A stretch of DNA of 64,000 bases from Olsenella sp. oral taxon 807 (lineage in GTDB: Bacteria; Actinomycetota; Coriobacteriia; Coriobacteriales; Atopobiaceae). A program made the translations under genes and the position numbers. The stretch is taken from positions 1,736,001 through 1,800,000 of the forward strand of contig NZ_CP012069.2 of assembly GCF_001189515.2 (NCBI RefSeq), in the 5' to 3' direction. Each line of letters begins with the position of its first letter. The first letter of the stretch is position 1. Shown here piece after piece: positions 26,120 to 34,508 of the stretch. Under the pieces are notes generated by a model that did no database searches, had not been told where the DNA came from, and saw nothing but the letters and a program-made list of their open reading frames with translations.

Positions 26120-26500
26120 ATGGGAATGTTGTTTCATAAGGTGAGGGATGTTGCCGCACTGTCCGACATGAGGCTCAGCGTCCAGTTTGCGAACGGGGCC
26201 ACCAAAGTGTACGACACGAAATCCCTCGACAGGAGATTTCCCGCTTTCAGGGCACTCAGGAACGGGGCGCTGTTCGGGTCCGTAGAGGTGGACCAGGGCG
26301 GTTACGGGATCGTCTGGGGCGATGACCTCGATCTGTCATGCGACGAGCTGTGGGAGAACGGTATGAAGGTCAAGACGCCCTTTGACGGGCTCATGTCGTT
26401 CTCGGACGCAAGCGAGCTCTGGGGCCTGAGTGAGTCGACGCTGCGTAAAGCCGTGGCGTACGGCAAGAGAAAGCCGAAACTCGCGTGGGATAACGAGTAA
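26120..26500 (+). CDS. DUF2442 protein with C-terminal helix-turn-helix
   Basis: 126 residues from ATG 26120 (GAGGAGG upstream). The first 75 residues match DUF2442: LSVQFANGATKVYDTKSL, then FRALRNGALFGSVEVD and WGDDLDLSCDELWENG. The last 45 residues contain SFSDASELWGLSESTLRKAVAYGK, a helix-turn-helix in the style of small antitoxins. DUF2442 proteins commonly accompany DUF4160 toxins as antitoxins, but no DUF4160 gene is adjacent. The nearest upstream gene in the same direction is AAA_14/DUF4143 copy 2. Confidence 0.75.
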   Translation: MGMLFHKVRDVAALSDMRLSVQFANGATKVYDTKSLDRRFPAFRALRNGALFGSVEVDQGGYGIVWGDDLDLSCDELWENGMKVKTPFDGLMSFSDASELWGLSESTLRKAVAYGKRKPKLAWDNE

Positions 26501-26627
26501 GGCCCGACTCGGACGCCGGACTTCACTCGTAAGGTCTGCTCATGTGTTGGGTGTTCGGGTCGGGTAGGATGTGAGCATGTGAGCAACAACAATCGTAGCA
26601 TACCTCCCATAGAATCTCCCACAATTC

Positions 26628-26658
26628 TTGTACAGGACACGCCCTTCTGTGCTAGACT
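26628..26658 (+). promoter_or_regulatory. Sigma-70-like promoter for the RNA upstream of the Abi gene
   Basis: A -35 element TTGTAC (26628-26633) and an extended -10 TGC-TAGACT (26650-26658) are separated by 19 bp. Transcription would begin near 26665, just before the hairpin at 26671-26704. Confidence 0.5.
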
Positions 26659-26659
26659 A

Positions 26660-26709
26660 GCTTTAGTAAGCCCGCCTGGCCTCTCAACGATGCACACTGG
26701 CGGGTTTTT
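26660..26709 (+). ncRNA. Small structured RNA upstream of abi_2 (possible abiF RNA)
   Basis: After the promoter, CCCGCC (26671-26676) pairs with GGCGGG (26699-26704), followed by TTTTT (26705-26709), giving a terminator-shaped hairpin with a 22-nt loop that could form further contacts. The Abi_2 gene starts 24 bp later with its own AAAGGA site. A conserved 'abiF RNA' motif preceding Abi_2-family genes has been reported from comparative genomics, and this position and shape fit it. I matched position and general shape only, not the covariance model. Confidence 0.5.
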
Positions 26710-26733
26710 GCCTATCTAAAGGACACCGTGTCC

Positions 26734-27663
26734 ATGGAATATACTAAGCCCTTTCTCACCTTTGAGCAGCAGGCTGACCTCCTCATGAATGACCGAGGTA
26801 TGGTTGCTGACCGAGACGACCTTACTAACCATCTTCGGGACATGGGCTACTATCGCCTGAGTGGCTACTGGCACATCCACAAGAAACAGGGCTCGGACGA
26901 GTTCCAGGAGGGTACCACGTTCCGTCGCGTCTGGGACATGTACGTGTTCGATCGGCAGTTCCGCCTCGTGGTCTTTGATGCCGTAGAGCGCGTGGAGGTC
27001 TACATGCGCACGCAGCTCGCATACATCCTTGCCGAGCAGACCGGCCCCTTCGGCTTCCTGGACAGGGGGAAGCTCCCCAGACTGAGCGAGAAGCGCTACG
27101 GGCACTTCATCGAGAAGTGCCACGACACCTATGGGAGGGCCAAGAGAGGCGAGCCCTTCGCCAAGCACTTCCACAACAAGTACGGTGACCACCACGACCT
27201 GCCGCCCTACTGGATACTCGTGAACGTGATGGACTTCGGCATGGTGGTCGCCCTCTACAAGGGCTCACCCGTACTCGTGAGGAAGCAGATTGCGCACAAC
27301 CTGGGCATTAACACCACGGTGCTCGACTCATGGCTGCTGACCGTCAACACCGTGCGCAACATCTGTGCCCACCACGGTCGCCTCTGGAACAGGACCATCG
27401 GTAACCCGCCTAAGATCCCGAGGTCACAACCTAAGTGGCGCGACCCCTATGACGTGAAAAACGACAAGATGTTTGGCACGCTCACCATGCTGAGCTACCT
27501 ACTCGAGCGTATTGCACCAGACACGAGCTGGCGCAAGCGCCTGCTGGACATGATGTTCGGGCTCACGAGGCGCAACCAGGAGCGCATGGGCTTCACGGGT
27601 GAATGGCGCGAGTGTCTATTATGGAAGCCATACCTGTCCAATACCGAAAGCACGGAGGGCTAG
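26734..27663 (+). CDS. Abi_2 (AbiD/AbiF-like) HEPN-fold abortive-infection protein
   Basis: 309 residues from ATG 26734 (AAAGGA upstream; a GTG two codons earlier is possible). The N-terminal LTFEQQADLL, then LRDMGYYRLSGYW, and the central FDRQFRLVVFDAVERVEVYMRTQ are diagnostic of Abi_2 (PF07751). TVRNICAHHGRLWN holds the R-N-x4-H HEPN RNase motif (Arg 208, His 213). HEPN proteins of this kind cleave RNA and arrest growth during phage infection. The hairpin RNA immediately upstream is likely part of the unit. No separate antitoxin gene is adjacent. Confidence 0.9.
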   Translation: MEYTKPFLTFEQQADLLMNDRGMVADRDDLTNHLRDMGYYRLSGYWHIHKKQGSDEFQEGTTFRRVWDMYVFDRQFRLVVFDAVERVEVYMRTQLAYILAEQTGPFGFLDRGKLPRLSEKRYGHFIEKCHDTYGRAKRGEPFAKHFHNKYGDHHDLPPYWILVNVMDFGMVVALYKGSPVLVRKQIAHNLGINTTVLDSWLLTVNTVRNICAHHGRLWNRTIGNPPKIPRSQPKWRDPYDVKNDKMFGTLTMLSYLLERIAPDTSWRKRLLDMMFGLTRRNQERMGFTGEWRECLLWKPYLSNTESTEG

Positions 27664-27719
27664 CCTGCTGAGACCCCGCCTACGACCGTCACGAAAGGCC
27701 CCCAGGTGGCGATTAGCAA

Positions 27720-27930
27720 TGCGGCCGGCCGCTCAAGTCGCTGCAGCACATCGTCAGACTCATCTCCTCAACCACAGCCTCCGCCAGCCTGGAGGTGCGC
27801 TGCACGGTGGACCCGGCGGTCTACGAGCGTAGGATCAAGGTGGCAGGTAACGAGATGGAATCTATCGACATCGAGCGCGATGGCTTTCACGGTGAGTAGA
27901 GGTACTTCATCAGGCCAAGGCCCGACTAGG
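27720..27930 (+). mobile_element. ISAzo13-family transposase, 3' remnant
   Basis: One frame reads IVRLISSTTASASLEVRC, then DPAVYERRIKVAGNEMESIDI and GFHGE, then a stop followed by RYFIRP. This matches the C-terminus of ISAzo13 ('Rhodopirellula-type') transposases, where S-T-T-T-x-x-G-L-x-V leads to a final F-H-G-x-W-N-Y. The rest of the transposase is missing. A longer remnant of the same family lies at 52630-53345. Confidence 0.65.
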
Positions 27931-28002
27931 GTTGGATAGTTAATTTCGTTACGTTTTCTGAGCCCCAACCAGCCGACTCACGAACCCATGTGCCGCTAGT
28001 TC

Positions 28003-28026
28003 GGAAGTATATTAGAATTTACTTCC
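28003..28026. promoter_or_regulatory. Inverted repeat upstream of Fic gene 1
   Basis: Perfect 7-bp arms GGAAGTA (28003-28009) and TACTTCC (28020-28026) around TATTAGAATT, about 40 bp before the Fic start codon in an AT-rich stretch. A plausible operator overlapping the promoter. Confidence 0.5.
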
Positions 28027-28067
28027 GTTATTATCTACAAACCGGAGCAAAGAGAGCGGAAGACGCC

Positions 28068-29249
28068 ATGTGGCCGAGCATCACGCACGAGACGTGCGCA
28101 TGGGAACGTGACCCAGATGAGCTGGCACTCATCCCCAAGAGCCGCAGGAGGAAGATTCTATCGAGCTACGAGGCCGCAGTTCCCGCGACCATCGCCAGCG
28201 AGGCGGTCAGCCTACCACGGGGACTGTCACAGCGCATCTTGGAGGTGGAGGTCGCCATGGCGCGCTTCGACCAGGCACAGGCAGTACGCTCCTACGACCT
28301 CCCGGCGCTGCTCCTCAGGAGCGAGTCCTCATCTAGCTCCCAGATCGAGCGGCTGACGTCCAGCGTACGCAACGTGGCGCTCGCCGAACTGACGGACAAG
28401 GCTCCTGCTAACGCCCTGACAATCGCTGGCAACGTCGCTGCCATGCGTGAGGCCTTGCGCCAGCAAGGACCCATCGACATCGATTCGATATGCGACATCC
28501 ACGACACACTCATGGCAAACGTCACCGAAGAGGGCCTGCGGGACGAGCAGGTGTGGATAGGCGGTTCCCCCTACAGTCCCCATGGCGCCTCGTTCGTCCC
28601 TCCGCATGCCGCAAGGGTGCGCGGATGTCTTGATGACCTTGTGACGTTCGGGCGCCGCGAGGACATGCCGTCTGTGACGAAGGCAGCGCTCTTCCACGCG
28701 CAGTTCGAGACCATACACCCATTCACGGATGGCAACGGTCGCACGGGGCGCGTAATCCTGCACCGCATGCTGGCACTGGACGAGGCCCTGCTGCACGCGA
28801 CCCTGCCCATCTCGGCGGGGCTTCTGCACGACGTAAAGAGGTACATGGGAGCGCTCGACGCGTACCATGAGGGAGAGATCGAGCCCATCGTCAGCTGCCT
28901 AGCCGACGCATTGGAGCTTGCCGTCGTCATAGGCTCCCGGATCGCCGCAGACGTTGATGTTATCCTGGGCACGTGGCGCTCCTCAAACGCCGACCGCGCC
29001 GGTTCGGCCTCGCACAGGCTTCCTGCCCTGCTTGTTGAGCAGCCGGTGGTCGATGTCGGCTTCGTGTCCAGACGCCTTGGCATCACCGACCGCGCGGGGC
29101 GCGCCCTCATCCAGACCGCCTGCAAGCGAGGGATACTCTCGAAGATGGGCAACGCGAGGCGAGGCGCGTTCTATCAGGCGACCGATCTCATCGGGATACT
29201 CGAGGAAGCGTCGAGCCTCCAGGGCATCCGCAGGATCGCAGCGCGGTAG
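28068..29249 (+). CDS. Fic family protein (AMPylase-type) with C-terminal winged helix
   Basis: 393 residues from ATG 28068. An N-terminal Fic_N region contains the inhibitory-type helix SESSSSSQIERL. The core Fic motif is HPFTDGNGRTGR starting at His 217, complete for nucleotide transfer. The C-terminal 100 residues (LVEQPVVDVGFVSRRLGITDRAGRALI) form a winged-helix DNA-binding segment, as in many bacterial Fic proteins. The class II inhibitory motif (S/T)-x3-E-(G/N) reads S-S-Q-I-E-R here, with Arg at the last place, so self-inhibition may be weakened. It is convergent with a second Fic gene. Confidence 0.9.
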   Translation: MWPSITHETCAWERDPDELALIPKSRRRKILSSYEAAVPATIASEAVSLPRGLSQRILEVEVAMARFDQAQAVRSYDLPALLLRSESSSSSQIERLTSSVRNVALAELTDKAPANALTIAGNVAAMREALRQQGPIDIDSICDIHDTLMANVTEEGLRDEQVWIGGSPYSPHGASFVPPHAARVRGCLDDLVTFGRREDMPSVTKAALFHAQFETIHPFTDGNGRTGRVILHRMLALDEALLHATLPISAGLLHDVKRYMGALDAYHEGEIEPIVSCLADALELAVVIGSRIAADVDVILGTWRSSNADRAGSASHRLPALLVEQPVVDVGFVSRRLGITDRAGRALIQTACKRGILSKMGNARRGAFYQATDLIGILEEASSLQGIRRIAAR

Positions 29250-29399
29250 CGGCTGGCAACGCCTGCATCCCCCGTCCCTTGGGAAGTCGGGCTGCGCGCC
29301 ATGTCTCCCAGACGCGGAGCGTACGGTCACTCGCCCTCGCCATCCCAGACGGCCGGCGGCACGACAACGCCCGCATTCAGTTTGGGACTCTCGCTCACC

Positions 29400-30296
29400 T
29401 CAGCCGAAGTACGGAATGCGATAGTAGTCCAACCACCCCTTAAAGCTGTCCTGAGCCGAGAGGCACGTGCCCATGAGCCACCCCCTCTCCTTGTCCCACC
29501 GAGACAGGCCACGATAGTAGAAGAACTTTGTATCATCACCGATGACGAACGGCACTATCCCATGGCGCAGGCATTCCTTGAACATGACGAGCCGGCCAAC
29601 GCGGCCGTTGCCGTCCTGGAAGGGATGGATGCGCTCGAACGACACGTGGAAGGACACGATGTCCTCGAGCGTCAGGGCACGATTCGCCTCATAGGAGGAT
29701 ATGAGACCGCGCACCTCCCGTGCGACGTTCTCTGGGGCGGTCGTCTCGCGGCCTCCAACCTCGTTGGGCAGCAGCTTATAGTCGCCCACGGCGAACCAGT
29801 CCCTGCCCGAGGCACTCGTGGATGCCTTGAGGGTCCCGTGCAAGTCCTTCAGCAGCGACTCGGAGAGGGCCTCGCCTGCATGGCTGATGATGTGATCGAC
29901 GCAACGGAAGTGGTTGGAGGCCTCGATCACATCATCGACGCGCACGCCCTCCCCTTGCGGGCTAATCGTAGAGGTCTCGAAGATGAGGCGTGTCTGGTCG
30001 CGGGTAAGCCTGCTGCCCTCCATGTGGTTGGAGTTGTAGGTAAGCTCAACTTGCACCTTGTGGTAGATGCCCCCCGAAGTTCGCGCGGACATCTCCTCGC
30101 GAAGTCTCGCAAGAAGTGGGGTAGGCGCCACTCGTCGCCCGTTCAGGCGAGCCGGTTTCCTCGCGTCGGCCGGGATGCTCCATGTCTTCCCCGTGAGGAA
30201 GGCGCCCGGCACGCGCCCCTGTATGCAGTAGTTGCGCACGCCCCTAGCGGAGATACCCCAAAGTCTGGCGATCTCTGCAACCGAAAGGTATCTCAT
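29400..30296 (-). CDS. Fic family protein with N-terminal helix-turn-helix
   Basis: 298 residues from MRYLSVAEIA (ATG 30296). Residues 1-26 are a MerR-like helix-turn-helix (SVAEIARLWGISARGVRNYC). The inhibitory helix carries SNHMEG (89-94), a perfect S-x3-E-G motif, and the active site is HPFQDGNGRVGR (224-235). The fold is thus a self-inhibited, probably AMP-transferring Fic with its own DNA-binding module. Upstream lie two inverted repeats built from TTGCCGA half-sites, suggesting autoregulation. The alternative start at 30374 lies within the palindrome and is unlikely. Confidence 0.9.
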   Translation of the reverse strand: MRYLSVAEIARLWGISARGVRNYCIQGRVPGAFLTGKTWSIPADARKPARLNGRRVAPTPLLARLREEMSARTSGGIYHKVQVELTYNSNHMEGSRLTRDQTRLIFETSTISPQGEGVRVDDVIEASNHFRCVDHIISHAGEALSESLLKDLHGTLKASTSASGRDWFAVGDYKLLPNEVGGRETTAPENVAREVRGLISSYEANRALTLEDIVSFHVSFERIHPFQDGNGRVGRLVMFKECLRHGIVPFVIGDDTKFFYYRGLSRWDKERGWLMGTCLSAQDSFKGWLDYYRIPYFG

Positions 30297-30308
30297 GCGT
30301 GCCTCCCG

Positions 30309-30374
30309 TCGGCAAATGGCTTGCCGATAGTCTACCAGAGGATCATGCATATTGCCGATATCGGCAATATGCAT
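30309..30374. promoter_or_regulatory. Two inverted-repeat operators upstream of the HTH-Fic gene
   Basis: The distal one is a perfect 30-bp palindrome at 30345-30374, with 15-bp arms ATGCATATTGCCGAT and ATCGGCAATATGCAT. The proximal one is TCGGCAA (30309-30315) and TTGCCGA (30321-30327) with a 5-bp centre. Both contain the same heptamer TTGCCGA and its complement. They lie 13 to 78 bp upstream of the Fic start codon. Confidence 0.75.
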
Positions 30375-30429
30375 TTGCAGACAGACTTGCCGTAGATATA
30401 TGAGGGCTGTAGCTGCCTAACTACTGTTG

Positions 30430-30895
30430 AAATGGAAGCTTCGTGAGCTCGTGTGGGTGGGTGGTTGCGTTACCGCTAGGGCGGCGTGGGCATCACCGCC
30501 AAGGCGACGACGCAGGAGTGTACACAAATTGGCTAAAATGGTCTCTCGGTACCGTTTTTGGGCGTTTGTGTACACTGTTGGGCCGTGGGCTTGGGTTGTG
30601 GGTGGCCTTGGGATCGCAATAGTGTACACAAATGGGAGGATCGGGCCTCTCGGTGCCGTTTTGGGGCATTTGTGTACACTGTTGCAACGCGAGTCGCGAT
30701 ACGAATTGCGACGCGAGCTGCGCCAGGTGGCACGAGCGCCTCAACCGCCACGGCGTGCCGGCGGCGCCCCCTCGCTGGCCCCTCTCGCTTGGTCGGGAAG
30801 ACAGACTCTGAGCGAGTGGCGCCGTTGCCAGGTTGGCATCTTCGCCAAGGCGTCAACCCACACGAACCCCCGAAGAGCCTCGAAATGAGTGCTTG
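30430..30895. repeat. GTGTACAC-containing intergenic element, copy 1 (two 58-bp units)
   Basis: The element begins near CTTCGTGAGCTCGTGTGGGT and ends near CCACACGAACCCCCGAAGAG, which are imperfect inverted ends. It contains two 58-bp units, each starting and ending with GTGTACAC (30518-30575 and 30622-30679). The outer 12 bases of each unit pair with each other and an inner AAAAxGG/CCGTTTT pair gives a long hairpin. Downstream, GTCGCGATACGAATTGCGAC is a further imperfect dyad. Copies 2 and 3 are at 33905-34253 and 53350-53610. No ORF is credible here. Confidence 0.85.
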
Positions 30896-30976
30896 ACGTA
30901 ATCTACGATGATGGCTCCAAAAGGCTCAAGGGGGTGCCACAGCATCGAGCACGCGATGGGGAGACTCACTGCCAGC

Positions 30977-32251
30977 TCACTGCCAGTTATCCAAAAAGAA
31001 GTCGCGTGCCCGAACAATCCTAATGCCGTCGACGTCAGTCTCGTATGAGCCCTTCCTCACAATAACCATCTTTGGGAATGCGTCCCTGAGTGATCTCAGC
31101 GATGCGAGTTCGCGCTTCTTGGTCAACTCGTTGGACAGCTCATCGGCCACCTGGATGTAGAGCCTCTCGCCGTCTTTTACCGCTACGAAGTCGATCTCCT
31201 TGCCGTAAATCTTGCCAACGTGCACACTATACCCCCTGAAACAAAGCTCCAGGTACACGATGTTCTCGAAGATCCGACCCATGTCGGTTGCCCTGTAACC
31301 GCCAAGATATGATCTGAGGCCAAGGTCAACGATGTACTCCTTGGGGTTCGTCCTCAGGATTGCCTTGCCGTGTAGGTCGTAACGGGACACCCTATAGAAG
31401 AGGTACGCTTCGTTGAGGGCGGAGATGTACGACGCGGCGGTTGGATGGGAGGTCCTGACGCCCGCAGATGTCAGGGTGCTTGCGATGCTGGACGCGGAGA
31501 CCTGGTTTCCTATGTTGTCGGCAAGAAAGTCGGCCACGTTTCGCAGAAGTTCCGGGTTTGTCACGCGGCTCTGCCGCCTATTCCGCTCGCGATTGACAAT
31601 ATCGCGGGACGCCACCGCCTCATAGATACTCGACATGTACGCGGCATGCTCTGCCTGCCGGACCTCGAGAGAGGCGATGGCTGGCATCCCGCCATACGCC
31701 AGGTATCGTTCGAACAGGTCGTCGAACAGCACCGGCTCGCCAAAGAGGTCGAGAGCGACGACGCTGCCAGGCTTGAACGAGACGCCACAGAAGTCTGCGT
31801 ATTCGGCAAAGGCGAGCGGCAACATCCCGACCTCGACGTAGCGTCCCGACAGGTACGTGGAGAGTTCGCTCGAGAGCAGGTAGGCGTTCGAGCCCGTAAG
31901 GTAGATGTCGCAGTCGAAGTCCACGCGCATGGCATTGACAGCATCTTGCCAACCAGCAATGCGTTGGGGCTCATCGAGAAAGATGTAGGTGCGTCCATCA
32001 TCCGACAGCCTCTCGCGGAAGTAGGCATACAGTTCCTCTGCGGTGTTCACAGAACATGTCATGCTCTCGAGGTTAAGTCCGACGAAACTCCGCCCCTTGA
32101 CCTGCTCGGACTCGAGCGCGTTACGGACGAGGGCGAGCAGACTCGACTTTCCACAGCGACGCACGCCGGTAACGACCTTGATGAGGTCGGTGTCCCTGAA
32201 CATGAGCGCCTCGTCTAGATAGCGCTGCCTGTTCTTGAGGTCCTTTCGCAT
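30977..32251 (-). CDS. AAA_14/DUF4143 ATPase, copy 3
   Basis: 424 residues from MRKDLKNRQR; an in-frame GTG at 32302 is also possible and neither site has a strong ribosome signal. Walker A is GVRRCGKSS, Walker B is YIFLDEPQ, with sensor LTGSNAYLLSSEL. In the C-terminal domain the first acidic residue is kept (EIDFVAVKDG) but the E-x-K pair of the other copies is replaced by RLYIQVADEL, that is Q-V-A, so a nuclease-type active site is probably lost. GTGTACAC element copy 1 lies just beyond its 3' end. Confidence 0.9.
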   Translation of the reverse strand: MRKDLKNRQRYLDEALMFRDTDLIKVVTGVRRCGKSSLLALVRNALESEQVKGRSFVGLNLESMTCSVNTAEELYAYFRERLSDDGRTYIFLDEPQRIAGWQDAVNAMRVDFDCDIYLTGSNAYLLSSELSTYLSGRYVEVGMLPLAFAEYADFCGVSFKPGSVVALDLFGEPVLFDDLFERYLAYGGMPAIASLEVRQAEHAAYMSSIYEAVASRDIVNRERNRRQSRVTNPELLRNVADFLADNIGNQVSASSIASTLTSAGVRTSHPTAASYISALNEAYLFYRVSRYDLHGKAILRTNPKEYIVDLGLRSYLGGYRATDMGRIFENIVYLELCFRGYSVHVGKIYGKEIDFVAVKDGERLYIQVADELSNELTKKRELASLRSLRDAFPKMVIVRKGSYETDVDGIRIVRARDFFLDNWQ

Positions 32252-32732
32252 GAGCGCCGCTTTCAAAGGAGAAATGCCGTTTGCCTTTTGAAAGTATATC
32301 ACCTGTCATTGACCGGTACCTTGCAGTCCGAGCGCTTACTCTACTCCGATGCCCATCACCTGATCGGGCAGAACTTTATGATAGTCCCTCTCAGATACAG
32401 CTTAAGAGCCCACCTACACGGGAAAGTGGTTCTACCTTCCCCTCCACCGCGAGTCTATACGCTCTTGGTGCGGATGCCCTCGAGTTTGCAGCGCCCAAGA
32501 TCCGGCCATCAGGAACGTCGAATGCCCCAGGAAAAGGGAGAAGACCGTGCTTTCCCAAGGTAGCCCTGCACGCATCGAATCGCGTGGGTGCCGTTCGACG
32601 TGGCGATGTAAATAGAACATGACACCTGACGGGCAAAGATGTCCGGTTTGGTTGGTTGTCCCGTACAACTCCCACGCCTACCATGGACCAAGCGGATACA
32701 AAACATGTGAAAGGTGGAAGGAGGCAAAGGTG
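32252..32732. other. Intergenic, no recognisable feature
   Basis: Separates divergent AAA_14/DUF4143 copy 3 and the alpha/beta hydrolase. A promoter for the ATPase is likely around 32290-32320 (TTTGAAAG...ATATAC reading leftward). I found no gene, repeat or RNA in the rest. Confidence 0.4.
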
Positions 32733-33800
32733 ATGGCACTCGTCGCTGCGGTGATCCTCGCTGCCGCAGGCATTGGACTCGGGCTCTATCGCGACCACAA
32801 CCTCCACCACGACGAGAGGATGACCAGAAGGGCCCTGTCCGCTGGGTGCGTCGAGAGGCACGCCACCGTGGGGGGCGTGACGGTAAACTACGCCGAGGGG
32901 CCGAGCGACGGCTTGGCCCTCCTCCTCATACACGGACAGGGAATGGAGTGGGAAGACTACTCACCGGTGCTCCCAGCGCTGGCAAAGCGCTACCATGTGT
33001 TTGCCGTGGACTGCCTTGGGCATGGAGAGTCCGCCCACGACCCCTCACTCTACTCCTGCGTTGCGGGAGGAGACGTGCTGATCTCATTCGCAAGGCAGGT
33101 GATCGGTGGGCCGTATGCCGTCTCGGGCCACAGCTCGGGCGGCATCCTCGCAGCCTACGTCGCCGCCCACGATTCCGCGAACGTCCTCGCATGCATCCTG
33201 GAAGACCCGCCGTTTTTCAGCGTCACCCCCGATGAGGTCCAAAGGGGGGCGGGAGCATTCGTCTGGTACGACGGCTACCTGCCCGCCCACGAGTACTGCG
33301 AGCAAGAGGGTGCACAGATGACCTATCCCGTATGGTATGTGCACAAAAGCTACCTCTACTCGCTGTTTGGGGGCTTTCAGGCCAAGCTCGCACGTGCCAC
33401 CGAGAGCTGGTGCGCGAGGCACCCGGGCGAGCACGTGGTAAACGCATGGATACCGCGCACGTGGACTCACATCACGCACTACATGGACGACTACGACCCG
33501 CACTTTGGTGATGCGTTTTACGACGGGAGCTGGATGTGCGGCGTTGACCAGGAGGCACTGCTCAAGGCGATCGAGTGTCCCGTGGTGTACCTCAAGGCGA
33601 GGACTCGCTATGGGAAAGGGGGCGTGCTCTATGCCGCAAACACCGATGAGGACGCGCTGCGCGTCCAGGCCGCGATACCGGACTGCAGGACGGTCGTGGT
33701 CGAGTCAGGGCACGACATCCACCAGGAGGCGCCCAACGATTTCACGCGGGCCATCGACGCGGCGTGCGGGCCGTCGTCGGCACGGGACGCCCTTTCGTGA
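32733..33800 (+). CDS. Alpha/beta hydrolase with N-terminal membrane anchor
   Basis: 355 residues from ATG 32733 (GGAGG 8 bp upstream). Residues 2-18 form one hydrophobic segment (LVAAVILAAAGIGLGLY), a signal anchor. The hydrolase core shows LLIHGQGMEWEDY (oxyanion loop), DCLGHGESAH, nucleophile elbow GHSSGG (Ser about 141) and catalytic His in ESGHDIHQE near the end. It is probably an extracytoplasmic esterase or peptidase-like enzyme; the substrate is unknown. Its 3' end is followed by GTGTACAC element copy 2. Confidence 0.85.
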   Translation: MALVAAVILAAAGIGLGLYRDHNLHHDERMTRRALSAGCVERHATVGGVTVNYAEGPSDGLALLLIHGQGMEWEDYSPVLPALAKRYHVFAVDCLGHGESAHDPSLYSCVAGGDVLISFARQVIGGPYAVSGHSSGGILAAYVAAHDSANVLACILEDPPFFSVTPDEVQRGAGAFVWYDGYLPAHEYCEQEGAQMTYPVWYVHKSYLYSLFGGFQAKLARATESWCARHPGEHVVNAWIPRTWTHITHYMDDYDPHFGDAFYDGSWMCGVDQEALLKAIECPVVYLKARTRYGKGGVLYAANTDEDALRVQAAIPDCRTVVVESGHDIHQEAPNDFTRAIDAACGPSSARDALS

Positions 33801-33904
33801 GCGCGAACCCGCATGCGTGATCGCCGACCGGGTCGCAACGCCCCAGCAGGATCCCAGCACGAGGGGAAGCCGCTTGTCCCTCCTCGTGACGAGGGCCTGT
33901 CGCC

Positions 33905-34253
33905 ACTTTGTGAGGTTCGTGAGCTCGTGTGGGTGGGTGGTTGCGTCACTACCCCGGCAACGTGGGCGTCACCGCCAGGGCGACGACGCAGGAGTGTACA
34001 CAGATCGGCTAAAATGGCCTCTCGGTGCCGTTTTGGGGCACTTGTGTACACTGTTGAGACGCGAGTCGCGATACGAATCGCGACGCGAGCTGCGTCAGGT
34101 GGCACGAGCGCCTCAACCACCATGGCGTGCCGGCGGCGCCCCCCTCGCTGGCCCCTCTCGCTTGGTCGGGAAAACAGACTCTGAGCAAGTGGCACCGCTG
34201 CTAGGTTGGCATCTTCACCGAGGCGTCAACCCACACGAACCCCTGAAGAGCCC
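33905..34253. repeat. GTGTACAC-containing intergenic element, copy 2 (one 58-bp unit)
   Basis: Closely similar to copy 1 over most of its length but with a single 58-bp unit (33994-34051). The same imperfect inverted ends are present (TTCGTGAGCTCGTGTGGGT and CCACACGAACCCCTGAAGAG), as is a perfect inner dyad TCGCGAT-ACGA-ATCGCGA. The right end abuts the DUF4143 remnant at 34254, so the element may have inserted in or deleted part of that gene. Confidence 0.85.
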
Positions 34254-34508
34254 ATTTTGTTCTATGCCCCAGACGCGGGGCTGGCGATACAGGTGGCCCA
34301 TTCGATCACGGAGAGGGCGCGAAAACGCGAGGTCCAAAGCCTAGCGAAGCTCTCCCGCGTACAGGATGACATCCGCCGGCTGGTCATCGTCACCAAGGAG
34401 GAGCAGGAGACGATCGCTGTCGGCGGCACGTCCATCGAGGTGATCCCCGCGTGGAGGTTCCTGCTCCAGCTTGCAGAGCCAGGAGCCTTGGCTACAGATA
34501 TGCCCTGA
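34254..34508 (+). pseudogene. AAA_14/DUF4143 family, C-terminal remnant (copy 6)
   Basis: The frame reads ILFYAPDAGLAIQVAHSI, then RARKREVQSLAKLSRV, RRLVIVTKEEQETI and IEVIPAWRFLL. This aligns with the last 80 residues of copy 3 (RLYIQVADELSNELTKKREL and onward). The ATPase domain is gone, and the 5' side stops exactly at the end of the GTGTACAC element. It shares the Q-V-A variant with copy 3, suggesting the two come from one subgroup. Confidence 0.75.
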
